This document shows positions 1 to 5,854 of a stretch of 5,854 nucleotides of DNA, piece after piece. The DNA is taken from contig JAICMT010000115.1 of NCBI GenBank assembly GCA_025929125.1, positions 1 through 5,854 on the forward strand, read 5' to 3'. The position numbers and the translations under genes are program-made. How positions within the stretch are numbered: position 1 is the stretch's first letter; each line of letters opens with the position of its first letter. The notes under the pieces were generated by a model. The model did not search any database. It saw nothing but the letters and a program-made list of their open reading frames with translations, and had not been told where the DNA came from. This DNA is from Acidobacteriaceae bacterium (GTDB lineage: Bacteria; Acidobacteriota; Terriglobia; Terriglobales; Acidobacteriaceae).

Positions 1-1
1 C

Positions 2-1942
2 AAAACCCACGCGCGCGGCCCGGAAGGTCAACTTCCGATCACGCCCGAAATGCTGGTGACTCAACCCTCCGGAAATCTTTTTGGGATGACCCAAAACGCC
101 GGGATGGGCTGGAGCCCCGCGCACCTGCTGGATCCGGAGTTTCTGATCCTGAGTACGCATGGCGGAGTCCGGGCGGCAGATGGCACCCCGATCGCACTGG
201 GCTACCATACTGGGCACTGGGAGGTGGGCCTGCTCGTAGCCGAAGCTGCCCGCGAGCTGCGAAAGCAGCGCTGCATCCCCTTTGCCGGCGCGTGTACTGA
301 CCCCTGTGACGGCAGAACTCAGGGCACCGCAGGCATGCTCGATTCGCTTCCGTACCGGAACGACGCAGCCATGGTGCTGCGGCGCCTCATGCGATCCCTG
401 CCCACGCGCAAGGGCGTAATCGGGATTGCAACCTGCGACAAGGGCCTCCCGGCCATGATGATGGCGCTCGCCTCCTCAGGCCGTATGCCAAGCGTGCTCG
501 TCCCTGGCGGCGTCACCCTGCTGCCGGACGAAGGGGAGGACGCGGGGAAGGTCCAGACTATCGGCGCGCGCTTCTCCCAACACCAGATCACCCTGGAATA
601 TGCCGCCGAAATGGGCTGCAAAGCCTGCGCCACACCCGGAGGCGGATGCCAGTTCCTTGGGACGGCCGCGACATCGCAAGTGGTTGGCGAAGCTCTTGGC
701 CTTTCGCTCACGCATTCTGCACTCGCGCCCTCGGGAGATGACGTATGGCTGGACGCCGCAACCCGCTCAGCACGTGCCATTCTGCGGCTTGCCCAGCTTG
801 GGATCGGCACTGCTGACATACTCACCGATGCCGCGGTGCGCAATGCGATGGTAGTGCATGCGGCATTCGGCGGTTCCACTAATCTGCTACTGCATATTCC
901 AGCGATCGCTCACGCGGCCGGTCTTCGCAGGCCGGGCGCCGCTGATTGGGTCGCCATCAATCGCGAGATTCCCCGCATCGTGGATGCGCTCCCGAATGGG
1001 CCTAGCGGATTCGCTACTGTTCAGGTCTTCCTTGCCGGAGCCGTGCCTGAAGTCATGCTGCACCTGCGCGACGCTGGATTGCTCGACTGCAGCGTCCTGA
1101 CCGTAACCGGCGAAACTCTGGATGAAAATTTGAACTGGTGGAAGCAGAGTGAAAGGCGTCACCAGCTGAAGCAGCGGCTCGAGACACTCGATGGCATCAG
1201 CCCGGATGACGTGGTGCTCTCCCCCGATCGCGCCCGTTCCCGCGGATTGACTGCAACCGTGTGCTTCCCCGTAGGTAACCTCGCGCCCCACGGAAGCGTG
1301 ATCAAAAGCACCGCCATTGATCCTTCTCTCATCGACAGCACCAACACGTTTCGCCATCGGGGTCCGGCTCGCGTCTTTACCACTGAAGCCGATGCGATTG
1401 CCGCCATTAAGGACGGAACCATCCAGGAAGGCCACGTCATGGTGCTGATCTGTGGGGGCCCCATGGGCGCGGGCATGCAGGAGATCTATCAGATCACTTC
1501 AGCGCTCAAGAGCCTTCCCCACTGCAAGCACGTCGCCGTACTCACAGATGCGCGTTTCAGCGGAGTCTCTACCGGCGCCTGCATCGGGCATATCTCACCG
1601 GAAGCGCTGGCAGGCGGTCCGATTGGTCGCCTGCGGGATGGCGATCTGATTGACATTGTGATCGACCGTGCCGCGCTCCACGGAACCGTGGATTTCGTCG
1701 GCAGCCTGGATCATCCACTCTCTGCCTTGGAAGGCGCAAAGCAGCTGGCCGCACGTACGCCGCGTGAGGACCTGGCACCGCACCCGGATTTACCCGAAGA
1801 TACTCGACTCTGGGCAGCACTGGTTCACGTAAGCGGCGGCGTCTGGGGAGGATGCGTCTACGACACCGAAGCCATCGTCTCTCAGCTGGCGCCCGCTGGA
1901 ACAGACGATTCGAAATTCTCAATGGAAATGGAAAGCAAATGA
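2..1942 (+). CDS. YjhG/YagF-type sugar-acid dehydratase (IlvD/Edd family), 5'-truncated
   Basis: Cytoplasmic Fe-S dehydratase predicted to convert an aldonate, most likely D-xylonate or another pentonate, to its 2-keto-3-deoxy acid. The open frame runs in from the window edge. The 16 codons before the first ATG (position 50) read [16 protein letters not shown], which matches the remembered N-terminal part of E. coli YagF/YjhG, so the ATG at 50 is internal and roughly 15-20 residues are missing. Counting that ATG as residue 1, the three cysteine motifs expected for the cluster are present: DPCDG (Cys86), TCDKG (Cys129, with Asp130 and Lys131 as likely metal ligands) and GGGCQ (Cys200). Further family signatures are [35 protein letters not shown] and [12 protein letters not shown]. 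The visible 646 residues fit the family length of about 655. Its stop overlaps the next start (ATGA), indicating translational coupling. Exact substrate is inferred: xylonate, arabinonate or a related acid. Confidence 0.93.
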   Translation, partial: KTHARGPEGQLPITPEMLVTQPSGNLFGMTQNAGMGWSPAHLLDPEFLILSTHGGVRAADGTPIALGYHTGHWEVGLLVAEAARELRKQRCIPFAGACTDPCDGRTQGTAGMLDSLPYRNDAAMVLRRLMRSLPTRKGVIGIATCDKGLPAMMMALASSGRMPSVLVPGGVTLLPDEGEDAGKVQTIGARFSQHQITLEYAAEMGCKACATPGGGCQFLGTAATSQVVGEALGLSLTHSALAPSGDDVWLDAATRSARAILRLAQLGIGTADILTDAAVRNAMVVHAAFGGSTNLLLHIPAIAHAAGLRRPGAADWVAINREIPRIVDALPNGPSGFATVQVFLAGAVPEVMLHLRDAGLLDCSVLTVTGETLDENLNWWKQSERRHQLKQRLETLDGISPDDVVLSPDRARSRGLTATVCFPVGNLAPHGSVIKSTAIDPSLIDSTNTFRHRGPARVFTTEADAIAAIKDGTIQEGHVMVLICGGPMGAGMQEIYQITSALKSLPHCKHVAVLTDARFSGVSTGACIGHISPEALAGGPIGRLRDGDLIDIVIDRAALHGTVDFVGSLDHPLSALEGAKQLAARTPREDLAPHPDLPEDTRLWAALVHVSGGVWGGCVYDTEAIVSQLAPAGTDDSKFSMEMESK

Positions 1943-2763
1943 ATCTATATCGCACAGATACCGGTATCTATATAGAGCAGGAGGCCAGGTACTTCCGCCT
2001 TCCCGCCGTCGATTGGGACGAAGTGGTATGCAACGAAGGGCTTTTTGAAGAGGCAAAAGGAGCAACCCGCGGAACCGCGGTTGGGGCCGGCGAAATCGGC
2101 TCGATCCTGGCGCCGGTCGTTAGCCAGGAGGTCTGGGCGGCAGGCGTCACCTATTACCGCAGCCGTAATGCCCGCATGGAAGAGAGTAAGGTCTCAGGCG
2201 GCGGTGACTTCTACGAGCGTGTGTATGAAGCCGCTCGGCCGGAACTGTTCTTCAAGGCGACCGGCCGCCGGGTGGTGGGTCCCGGGACCGGCGTAAGCAT
2301 CCGCACCGATGCCAAGTGGTCCGTGCCCGAACCCGAGCTGACGCTCGTCGTCAACCCGACAGGAACGATCATCGGGTATACCGTGGGAAACGACATGAGC
2401 TCGCGCGATATTGAAGGCGAAAACCCGCTCTACCTTCCCCAGGCTAAGGTGTATGACCGCAGCTGCGCGCTGGGACCCTGCGTACGGCTCGCGACCGAAC
2501 CACTCAGCAGGAAAGAAGCAATCTCCATGAAGATCCTGCGCGGCGGAGCAGAGGTGTTTACCGGCAAGACGTCATTGACTGAATTGAAGCGTGACCCCAA
2601 GGAGTTGGTCGAATACCTGTTCCGCGACAACTCGTTCCCGCAAGGAGTCTGTCTGATGACCGGCACCGGCATCGTGCCGAACGATGAGTTCACACTGAAC
2701 GCGGGCGACCGGATCCAGATCAGTATTGAAGGGATTGGCACGCTTGAGAATTTCGTCCTTTAG
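1939..2763 (+). CDS. 2-keto-3-deoxy-pentonate dehydratase-like protein (FAH fold; KdaD/XylX type)
   Basis: Protein of 274 residues, fumarylacetoacetate hydrolase superfamily, predicted to dehydrate 2-keto-3-deoxy-D-arabinonate/xylonate to alpha-ketoglutarate semialdehyde in the cytoplasm. It closely resembles the remembered Sulfolobus KdaD sequence: EVWAAGVTY (res 64-72), [17 protein letters not shown] (92-108), PEPEL (130-134) and [10 protein letters not shown] (161-170). Glu131, Glu133 and Asp152 keep the spacing of the KdaD metal ligands (Glu143, Glu145, Asp164). TGTGIVP (241-247) is the C-terminal family motif. I chose the ATG at 1939, which overlaps the upstream TGA and begins [11 protein letters not shown]; a longer frame from 1852 only reads through the end of the dehydratase gene. 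The binding site is weak (GGAAA-like purines just upstream), consistent with coupling. It follows the pentonate dehydratase and would catalyse the next step. FAH hydrolases of the L-rhamnose/L-fucose diketo pathways are an alternative, but residue matches favour KdaD. Confidence 0.9.
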   Translation: MNLYRTDTGIYIEQEARYFRLPAVDWDEVVCNEGLFEEAKGATRGTAVGAGEIGSILAPVVSQEVWAAGVTYYRSRNARMEESKVSGGGDFYERVYEAARPELFFKATGRRVVGPGTGVSIRTDAKWSVPEPELTLVVNPTGTIIGYTVGNDMSSRDIEGENPLYLPQAKVYDRSCALGPCVRLATEPLSRKEAISMKILRGGAEVFTGKTSLTELKRDPKELVEYLFRDNSFPQGVCLMTGTGIVPNDEFTLNAGDRIQISIEGIGTLENFVL

Positions 2764-2768
2764 AGGAG

Positions 2769-3548
2769 ATGGTCAACCCCAATCCAATGGCTGATCTGAG
2801 CGGGCGATGCGCCGTCGTGGTCGGAGGAACCTCGGGTATCGGGAAGGCCATCAGCCGTGCTCTGGCGTCGGCAGGAGCGGACGTCGTTGCTTCTTCCAGG
2901 TCCGCCCAAACCGTCGAAGTTACGGCATCGGAAATTGAAGCTCTCGGCTGCCGCACTCTGCGAGTCTGCTCCGACGTCCTCACCCGCGAGAGCCTGCAGC
3001 AACTCCACCGGGCTGTGCTAGAGGCGTTCGGCAAAGTCGACATACTCGTCAATGCCGCAGGCATTACCCGGCGTATCCCGACGCTGGACTGCGATGAGCC
3101 TACGTGGCAGTCCATCATGAACGTGAACCTGAACGGGACAATGCGCGCCTGCCAGATTTTCGGGAAGTCGATGATCGAGGCCGGATACGGGCGAATCATC
3201 AATATTGCTTCGCTCGCAACTTTTGTGGCGTTTCATGAAGTCGCTCCCTATGGAGCGAGCAAAGCTGCCGTCGGCGCGCTCACCCGATCGCTTGCCGTTG
3301 AATGGGCCCCCCATGGCATTACCGTCAACGCAATTGCGCCGGGCATCATACCGACAGATCTGAATCGAGCCCTGCTCGATACTGGACGTGGCAAGGAGCT
3401 CCTGCTGCGAACGCCGATGGCACGCTTTGGAACGGCGCACGAGGTAGCAGGCGCAGCGGTATACTTCGCCTCGGAAACCAGCAGTTTTACAACCGGACAG
3501 ATCCTGGCCGTTGATGGCGGATTTCTGGCCAGCGGCGTAAACCAATAG
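2769..3548 (+). CDS. SDR-family sugar or sugar-acid dehydrogenase
   Basis: Classical short-chain dehydrogenase/reductase of 259 residues (253 from the inner start), Rossmann fold, cytoplasmic. Visible motifs: glycine-rich VGGTSGIG (18-25; Val replaces the usual Thr), SSR after the second strand (Arg44, suggesting NADP(H) preference), NAAG (95-98), active-site Ser148, Tyr161 and Lys165 (YGASK), and PG at 191-192. It resembles the gluconate 5-dehydrogenase/KduD-like group, but the substrate cannot be read. Plausible roles are reducing fructuronate to mannonate for the next gene, or oxidising a pentose to feed the first genes. The start is uncertain: GAGGAG (2763-2768) abuts the ATG at 2769 with no spacer, while the ATG at 2787, beginning MADLSGR like typical SDRs, lies 18 bases from it. 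The gap to the preceding stop is 5 bases. Confidence 0.9.
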   Translation: MVNPNPMADLSGRCAVVVGGTSGIGKAISRALASAGADVVASSRSAQTVEVTASEIEALGCRTLRVCSDVLTRESLQQLHRAVLEAFGKVDILVNAAGITRRIPTLDCDEPTWQSIMNVNLNGTMRACQIFGKSMIEAGYGRIINIASLATFVAFHEVAPYGASKAAVGALTRSLAVEWAPHGITVNAIAPGIIPTDLNRALLDTGRGKELLLRTPMARFGTAHEVAGAAVYFASETSSFTTGQILAVDGGFLASGVNQ

Positions 3549-3563
3549 TCTTCAGGCAAGCTC

Positions 3564-4772
3564 ATGAAAATCACCAGCGCGCGCGTGATCGTCTGCTCTC
3601 CCGACAGGAACTTTGTCACCCTGCGAATTGAAACCGATGAAGGCGTCTACGGGCTGGGCGACGCAACCCTGAATGGACGCGAGCTCGCAGTCGCTTCCTA
3701 TCTTTCAGAACACATCGTTCCCTGCCTGATCGGGCGCGATCCCTTCCAGACAGAAGACATCTGGCAGTACCTCTATCGCGGCGCCTACTGGCGGCGTGGG
3801 CCCGTCACGATGACCGCCATAGCAGCGGTCGATGTGGCGCTTTGGGACATCAAGGGTAAGGCCTTGAACACCCCCGTTTATAACCTGCTCGGCGGCAAGA
3901 GCCGCGATGGCGTTCTGGTCTACACGCATGCCAACGGAGGCGACATCGCCGAGACTCTTGACTCGGTCCGCCGATATCAGCAGCAGGGATACCTGGCCGT
4001 CCGGGCACAAAGCGGCGTCCCCGGAGTCTCATCGAGCTACGGAGTGCCGAAAGGCGGTAAATCCTACGAGCCTGCAGAACGAGGATTACCACAGGAAAGC
4101 CGCTGGTCCACCGAGAGGTACCTGAACTTTGCCCCGAGTCTGTTCGAAAAGCTGCGGGTGGAAATAGGATCGGACCTTCATCTGCTCCATGACGTTCACC
4201 ATCGGCTCACTCCGATCGAGGCCGCCAGACTTGGAAAGTCACTCGAGCCCTATCACCTCTTCTGGATGGAAGATCCCTGCCCGGCGGAGCTCCAGGAAGG
4301 CTTCGAGCTGATTCGGAAGCACACAGTTACTCCCATTGCTACCGGCGAGGTATTCAATTCCATCTGGGACACTCATGACCTGATTCGAAACCAGTGGATC
4401 GACTACATCCGCATGACGATTGTGCACGGCGGAGGCATCACCCACGCTCGAAAGACGGCGGATTTCGCCGCACTTTACCATGTGCGCACAGGTTTCCACG
4501 GAGCTACAGACCTCTCGCCCATCACCATGGCGGCAGCTCTGCACCTCGGCATTGCCATTCACAACTTTGGCATCCAGGAGCACATGCATCACACGACACT
4601 CACAGACGAAGTCTTCCCGCATGCGTATAGCTTCGCCGAGGGCTACATGTATCCGGGCGATGCTCCGGGACTGGGCGTGGATATTGACGAGTCGCTTGCG
4701 GACAGGCATCCCTACCAGCGGGCCTATCTGCCAGTCGCCAGGAAGCTTGACGGCACTCTCACTGACTGGTAA
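3564..4772 (+). CDS. manD: D-mannonate dehydratase-type enolase superfamily protein (ManD)
   Basis: Protein of 402 residues, the same length as the characterised Novosphingobium ManD, with the same opening (MKIT.ARVI). It is expected to dehydrate D-mannonate, and possibly D-gluconate or a related acid, to 2-keto-3-deoxygluconate in the cytoplasm, using Mg2+. The capping domain (about 1-125) contains [25 protein letters not shown] and [12 protein letters not shown]; the barrel follows. ManD catalytic residues fall at the published numbers: Arg147 and Tyr159 (base dyad), His212 (acid), and metal ligands Asp210, Glu236 and Glu262. His312, Asp316 and Glu339 are also present. The HGATDLSP motif carries Ala314, as in the Novosphingobium enzyme; as I recall, weakly active members often have Pro there. 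The start at 3564 is 15 bases after the SDR stop with a weak AGG seven bases upstream. It is the last gene of the operon. RspA-like low-activity paralogues are the main alternative. Confidence 0.92.
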   Translation: MKITSARVIVCSPDRNFVTLRIETDEGVYGLGDATLNGRELAVASYLSEHIVPCLIGRDPFQTEDIWQYLYRGAYWRRGPVTMTAIAAVDVALWDIKGKALNTPVYNLLGGKSRDGVLVYTHANGGDIAETLDSVRRYQQQGYLAVRAQSGVPGVSSSYGVPKGGKSYEPAERGLPQESRWSTERYLNFAPSLFEKLRVEIGSDLHLLHDVHHRLTPIEAARLGKSLEPYHLFWMEDPCPAELQEGFELIRKHTVTPIATGEVFNSIWDTHDLIRNQWIDYIRMTIVHGGGITHARKTADFAALYHVRTGFHGATDLSPITMAAALHLGIAIHNFGIQEHMHHTTLTDEVFPHAYSFAEGYMYPGDAPGLGVDIDESLADRHPYQRAYLPVARKLDGTLTDW

Positions 4773-4800
4773 GCCGGACAGCCAGCCTCACCCGGCAATT
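4773..4800 (+). terminator. Weak candidate terminator hairpin after manD
   Basis: Directly after the manD stop, GCCGG (4773-4777) can pair with CCGGC (4792-4796) around a 14-base loop, followed by AATTT. The stem is only five pairs, the loop long and the T-run short, so this is at best a weak Rho-independent terminator. It is reported because it is the only candidate close to the operon's end. Confidence 0.25.
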
Positions 4801-5087
4801 TCCGCCCTAATTGTCTTCCTGGATCAGACGCGCAGCCCGTCTAATACTAGAAGGGCTTCCGCGCGAATGGTTCCCGATCCGGTTGGGCTGCGGCGCTATG
4901 CCTCCCTATTCCTTCTCCATGCGTTCGATCCCCGCTGCAACCTTGTGTATTCCTGGGAGTAACCGTCTGTCTCGTGGGGTATCCAGCCAACCGGCCGGAC
5001 CCACCCTGCAAGGCATCCGATTCGCTTTGATCATAAAACCACGCCGTGATGTCTTCATTGGTCACTGTGAGCGACCCGGGGCTCGTC

Positions 5088-5096
5088 TGATACACT
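5088..5096 (+). promoter_or_regulatory. Candidate extended -10 promoter upstream of tRNA-Gly
   Basis: TGATACACT contains an extended -10 (TG, one base, then TACACT, four of six matches to TATAAT). No good -35 lies 16-18 bases upstream (TGAGCG at 5068-5073 is poor), which extended -10 promoters tolerate. The predicted transcription start is near A5103. That would give the tRNA precursor a leader of about 120 bases, and it would place the start exactly on an ATG. This is the best promoter candidate I see for the tRNA-Gly, 105-residue protein and tuf unit. Confidence 0.3.
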
Positions 5097-5102
5097 GCCG
5101 AC

Positions 5103-5189
5103 ATGCGCGTTCTCGTGCTGTCTCCACTCGATGTGTGCCGCTGGGCTCTTATTGATTTCGGCAATCACGTATGCCGCGGAGATCGTTGA
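5103..5189 (+). CDS. Possible leaderless 28-residue small ORF (speculative)
   Basis: An ATG at 5103 opens a 28-codon frame ending in TGA (5187-5189); the peptide begins MRVLVLSPLDVCRWALIDFG. It has no Shine-Dalgarno sequence, but its A lies seven bases after the extended -10 motif, where transcription would be expected to begin, so a leaderless message is possible. The opening MRVLVLSP resembles the first strand of many alpha/beta enzymes, so a remnant of a lost gene is an alternative. Chance is the default explanation for so short a frame. Confidence 0.13.
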   Translation: MRVLVLSPLDVCRWALIDFGNHVCRGDR

Positions 5190-5224
5190 GCTCGCAATCT
5201 GCAGATTCCTGGTTTCCATGATTT

Positions 5225-5299
5225 GCGGGAGTAACTCAGTGGTAGAGTCACAGCCTTCCAAGCTGTTGGTCGCGGGTTCGATTCCCGTCTCCCGCTCCA
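5225..5299 (+). tRNA. tRNA-Gly (anticodon UCC)
   Basis: Complete 75-base cloverleaf with encoded CCA. Acceptor GCGGGAG (5225-5231) pairs with CTCCCGC (5289-5295), discriminator T5296, CCA 5297-5299. D-stem ACTC (5234-5237) pairs with GAGT (5245-5248). Anticodon stem ACAGC (5250-5254) pairs with GCTGT (5262-5266) around CTTCCAA, anticodon TCC at 5257-5259, reading GGA. T-arm stem 5272-5276 with 5284-5288 encloses TTCGATT. The first D-stem pair is A-U where GCTC/GAGC is common, and it is compensated on both sides. The gene lies 37 bases before a protein gene and about 415 bases before tuf, probably in one transcript needing processing. E. coli has glyT (UCC) in the same relative position before tufB. 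Confidence 0.97.
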
Positions 5300-5336
5300 G
5301 AACTTTGACAGCGAATATCTTCTCAGGAGTGATCGT

Positions 5337-5654
5337 TTGAGCACGTTGCACGAGCAGGCAGTGATCCCGGTTTCGGATCATCAGCGATTCCAGGCCGTTC
5401 GGTCGGCGATTGAGACCGCTTTCTCGCCCAATAGGGTCCGTGAGTTCCTGCGCACCTTGGAGCGCAGCAGGCTTCGCATCCGGGACTTCGAAGCCGTGCT
5501 GGCGAAGGGCATCCTTGGCGCCAGCACCGCGGCCGAGTACGACCAGCTTCCCGCCAGCGATCAGGGTCAGATTCGCGAACTTTACCTCGCTACCCTGGAA
5601 CAGGTCGCGCCGGATTTGCGCACCGAATTCTTCAAGCTGTACTCGTACTACTGA
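5337..5654 (+). CDS. Hypothetical 105-residue protein between tRNA-Gly and tuf
   Basis: I do not recognise this family. The frame starts at TTG (5337) with an excellent ribosome binding site, AGGAG at 5325-5329, seven bases upstream; no in-frame ATG exists, and the next possible start (TTG 5346) is worse placed. The predicted protein is small, soluble, without Cys or Trp, with no signal peptide or membrane segment. It looks mostly helical: charged amphipathic stretches such as RVREFLRTLERSRLRIRDFE (res 33-52) and QGQIRELYLATLEQVA (76-91), separated by a Gly/Ala/Pro linker, ending FFKLYSYY. The opposite-strand frame over the same bases lacks a comparable start. It sits 37 bases after tRNA-Gly and 59 bases before tuf, all on one strand, so it is probably co-transcribed with them. 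A translation-linked role is inferred from position alone. Confidence 0.78.
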   Translation: MSTLHEQAVIPVSDHQRFQAVRSAIETAFSPNRVREFLRTLERSRLRIRDFEAVLAKGILGASTAAEYDQLPASDQGQIRELYLATLEQVAPDLRTEFFKLYSYY

Positions 5655-5672
5655 GCGCACACATTTGAATAA

Positions 5673-5689
5673 GCCGGTAATCCGCCGGC
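5673..5689 (+). other. Small hairpin in the tuf leader
   Basis: GCCGG (5673-5677) can pair with CCGGC (5685-5689) around a seven-base loop, between the stop of the 105-residue protein and the tuf ribosome binding site. No T-run follows, so it is not a standard terminator. It could be an RNA-processing or stability element, or chance in GC-rich DNA. Confidence 0.25.
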
Positions 5690-5713
5690 GCAAACAGGAG
5701 AGGATGAACAGCG

Positions 5714-5854
5714 ATGGGCAAGGAGAAGTTTGACCGGTCTAAGCCGCACGTGAACATTGGGACGATTGGGCACATTGATCACGGCAAGACGACGTTGACT
5801 GCGGCGATCACGAAGGTATTGTCGAAGCACAATCCGAGGAACACGTTTCGCAGC
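5714..5854 (+). CDS. tuf: Elongation factor Tu, N-terminal part (cut by window end)
   Basis: The first 47 codons of EF-Tu, the GTPase that delivers aminoacyl-tRNA to the ribosome; the remaining roughly 350 residues lie beyond the window. The opening [20 protein letters not shown] is diagnostic, and the P-loop GHIDHGKT (res 19-26) is intact, with Ile replacing the more common Val of GHVDHGKT. Residues 27-47 continue the G domain ([21 protein letters not shown]). The purine-rich binding site AGGAGAGG (5696-5703) leaves 10 bases to the ATG at 5714. A second ATG at 5704 is out of frame and encodes only nine residues. The gene is 59 bases after the small protein gene and probably shares its transcript with tRNA-Gly. 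Confidence 0.97.
   Translation, partial: MGKEKFDRSKPHVNIGTIGHIDHGKTTLTAAITKVLSKHNPRNTFRS

Larger units (their letters stand above)
4773..5224. other. Spacer between catabolic operon and tRNA-Gly/tuf unit
   Basis: About 450 bases without a convincing gene. Open frames occur on both strands (for example 4811-5155 on + and 4847-5164 on -), but their translations are rich in Arg, Ser and Pro, show no family motif and lack good ribosome binding sites. Structure seen: hairpin AGACG/CGTCT (4826-4830 with 4838-4842, seven-base loop); a longer-range inverted repeat CGCAGCCC (4831-4838) with GGGCTGCG (4885-4892); and AGCCC/GGGCT (4834-4838 with 4853-4857), which compete with one another. A promoter-like site lies at 5088-5096. 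No tRNA, riboswitch or insertion sequence end was recognised. Confidence 0.6.

Noticed and set aside
319..1476. Long open frames antisense to and in other frames of the dehydratase gene (for example 319-879 and 887-1435 on the - strand)
   Set aside because: They are the expected by-product of GC-rich codon use in a clearly real gene; translations show no family motif and are rich in Arg, Ser and Pro.
1852..1938. A 29-codon N-terminal extension of the FAH-fold protein
   Set aside because: These codons lie entirely inside the dehydratase gene, are arginine-rich and unlike the family; the ATG at 1939 fits the KdaD N-terminus and the ATGA overlap.
4420..4962. A 180-codon + strand frame crossing the end of manD
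   Set aside because: Most of it is the +1 shadow of manD, the rest is low-complexity Ser/Arg/Pro sequence in the spacer, and no binding site is present.
5225..5299. tRNA-Gly as an integration site for the catabolic genes
   Set aside because: I found no repeat of the tRNA 3' end elsewhere in the window, no integrase, and the catabolic operon lies on the 5' side of the tRNA.
5305..5310. Perfect -35 hexamer TTGACA just after tRNA-Gly
   Set aside because: No acceptable -10 lies 15-19 bases downstream; that place is occupied by the ribosome binding site of the next gene, so it is probably chance.
5055..5693. A 212-codon - strand frame covering tRNA-Gly and the 105-residue gene
   Set aside because: It reads straight through the tRNA complement (REREtGIEPATNS-like text is typical of tRNA antisense translation) and opposes a gene with a strong binding site.

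Overview
The window (roughly 60% GC by eye) reads almost entirely on the + strand and joins two unrelated units: a sugar-acid catabolic operon (2-4772) and the start of a translation operon (about 5090-5854). The partial EF-Tu (start [21 protein letters not shown]-loop with Ile) and the set of sugar-acid enzymes suggest a member of the Acidobacteriota (Terriglobia type). This is an inference from remembered family sequences, not a database match.

Catabolic operon. Four tightly packed genes lie on the + strand: a YjhG/YagF-type IlvD/Edd dehydratase whose first few codons lie before the window (2-1942); a 2-keto-3-deoxy-pentonate dehydratase-like FAH-fold protein (1939-2763, ATGA overlap with the first gene); a classical SDR oxidoreductase (2769-3548, 5-nt gap); and a ManD-type enolase-superfamily sugar-acid dehydratase (3564-4772, 15-nt gap). 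The first two form the core of an oxidative Weimberg-type pentose route: pentonate to 2-keto-3-deoxypentonate to alpha-ketoglutarate semialdehyde. ManD normally turns D-mannonate into 2-keto-3-deoxygluconate, and an SDR beside it could supply mannonate from fructuronate. The operon therefore seems to combine a pentonate branch and a hexonate/hexuronate branch. The semialdehyde dehydrogenase, transporter, regulator, lactonase and KDG kinase/aldolase are not in view.

Spacer. About 450 bases (4773-5224) hold no convincing protein gene. They contain a weak hairpin after manD, several short inverted repeats, and an extended -10 promoter-like site (5088-5096). Seven bases after that site lies the ATG of a 28-codon reading frame, a configuration that would suit a leaderless message.

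Translation unit. A complete tRNA-Gly(UCC) with encoded CCA (5225-5299) is followed by an unrecognised 105-residue protein with a TTG start and strong ribosome binding site (5337-5654), then by tuf (5714 to the window edge). tRNA-Gly(UCC) upstream of tuf recalls the E. coli thrU-tyrU-glyT-thrT-tufB operon, here with a small protein gene between tRNA and tuf. No mobile element, CRISPR array or integration scar was seen.
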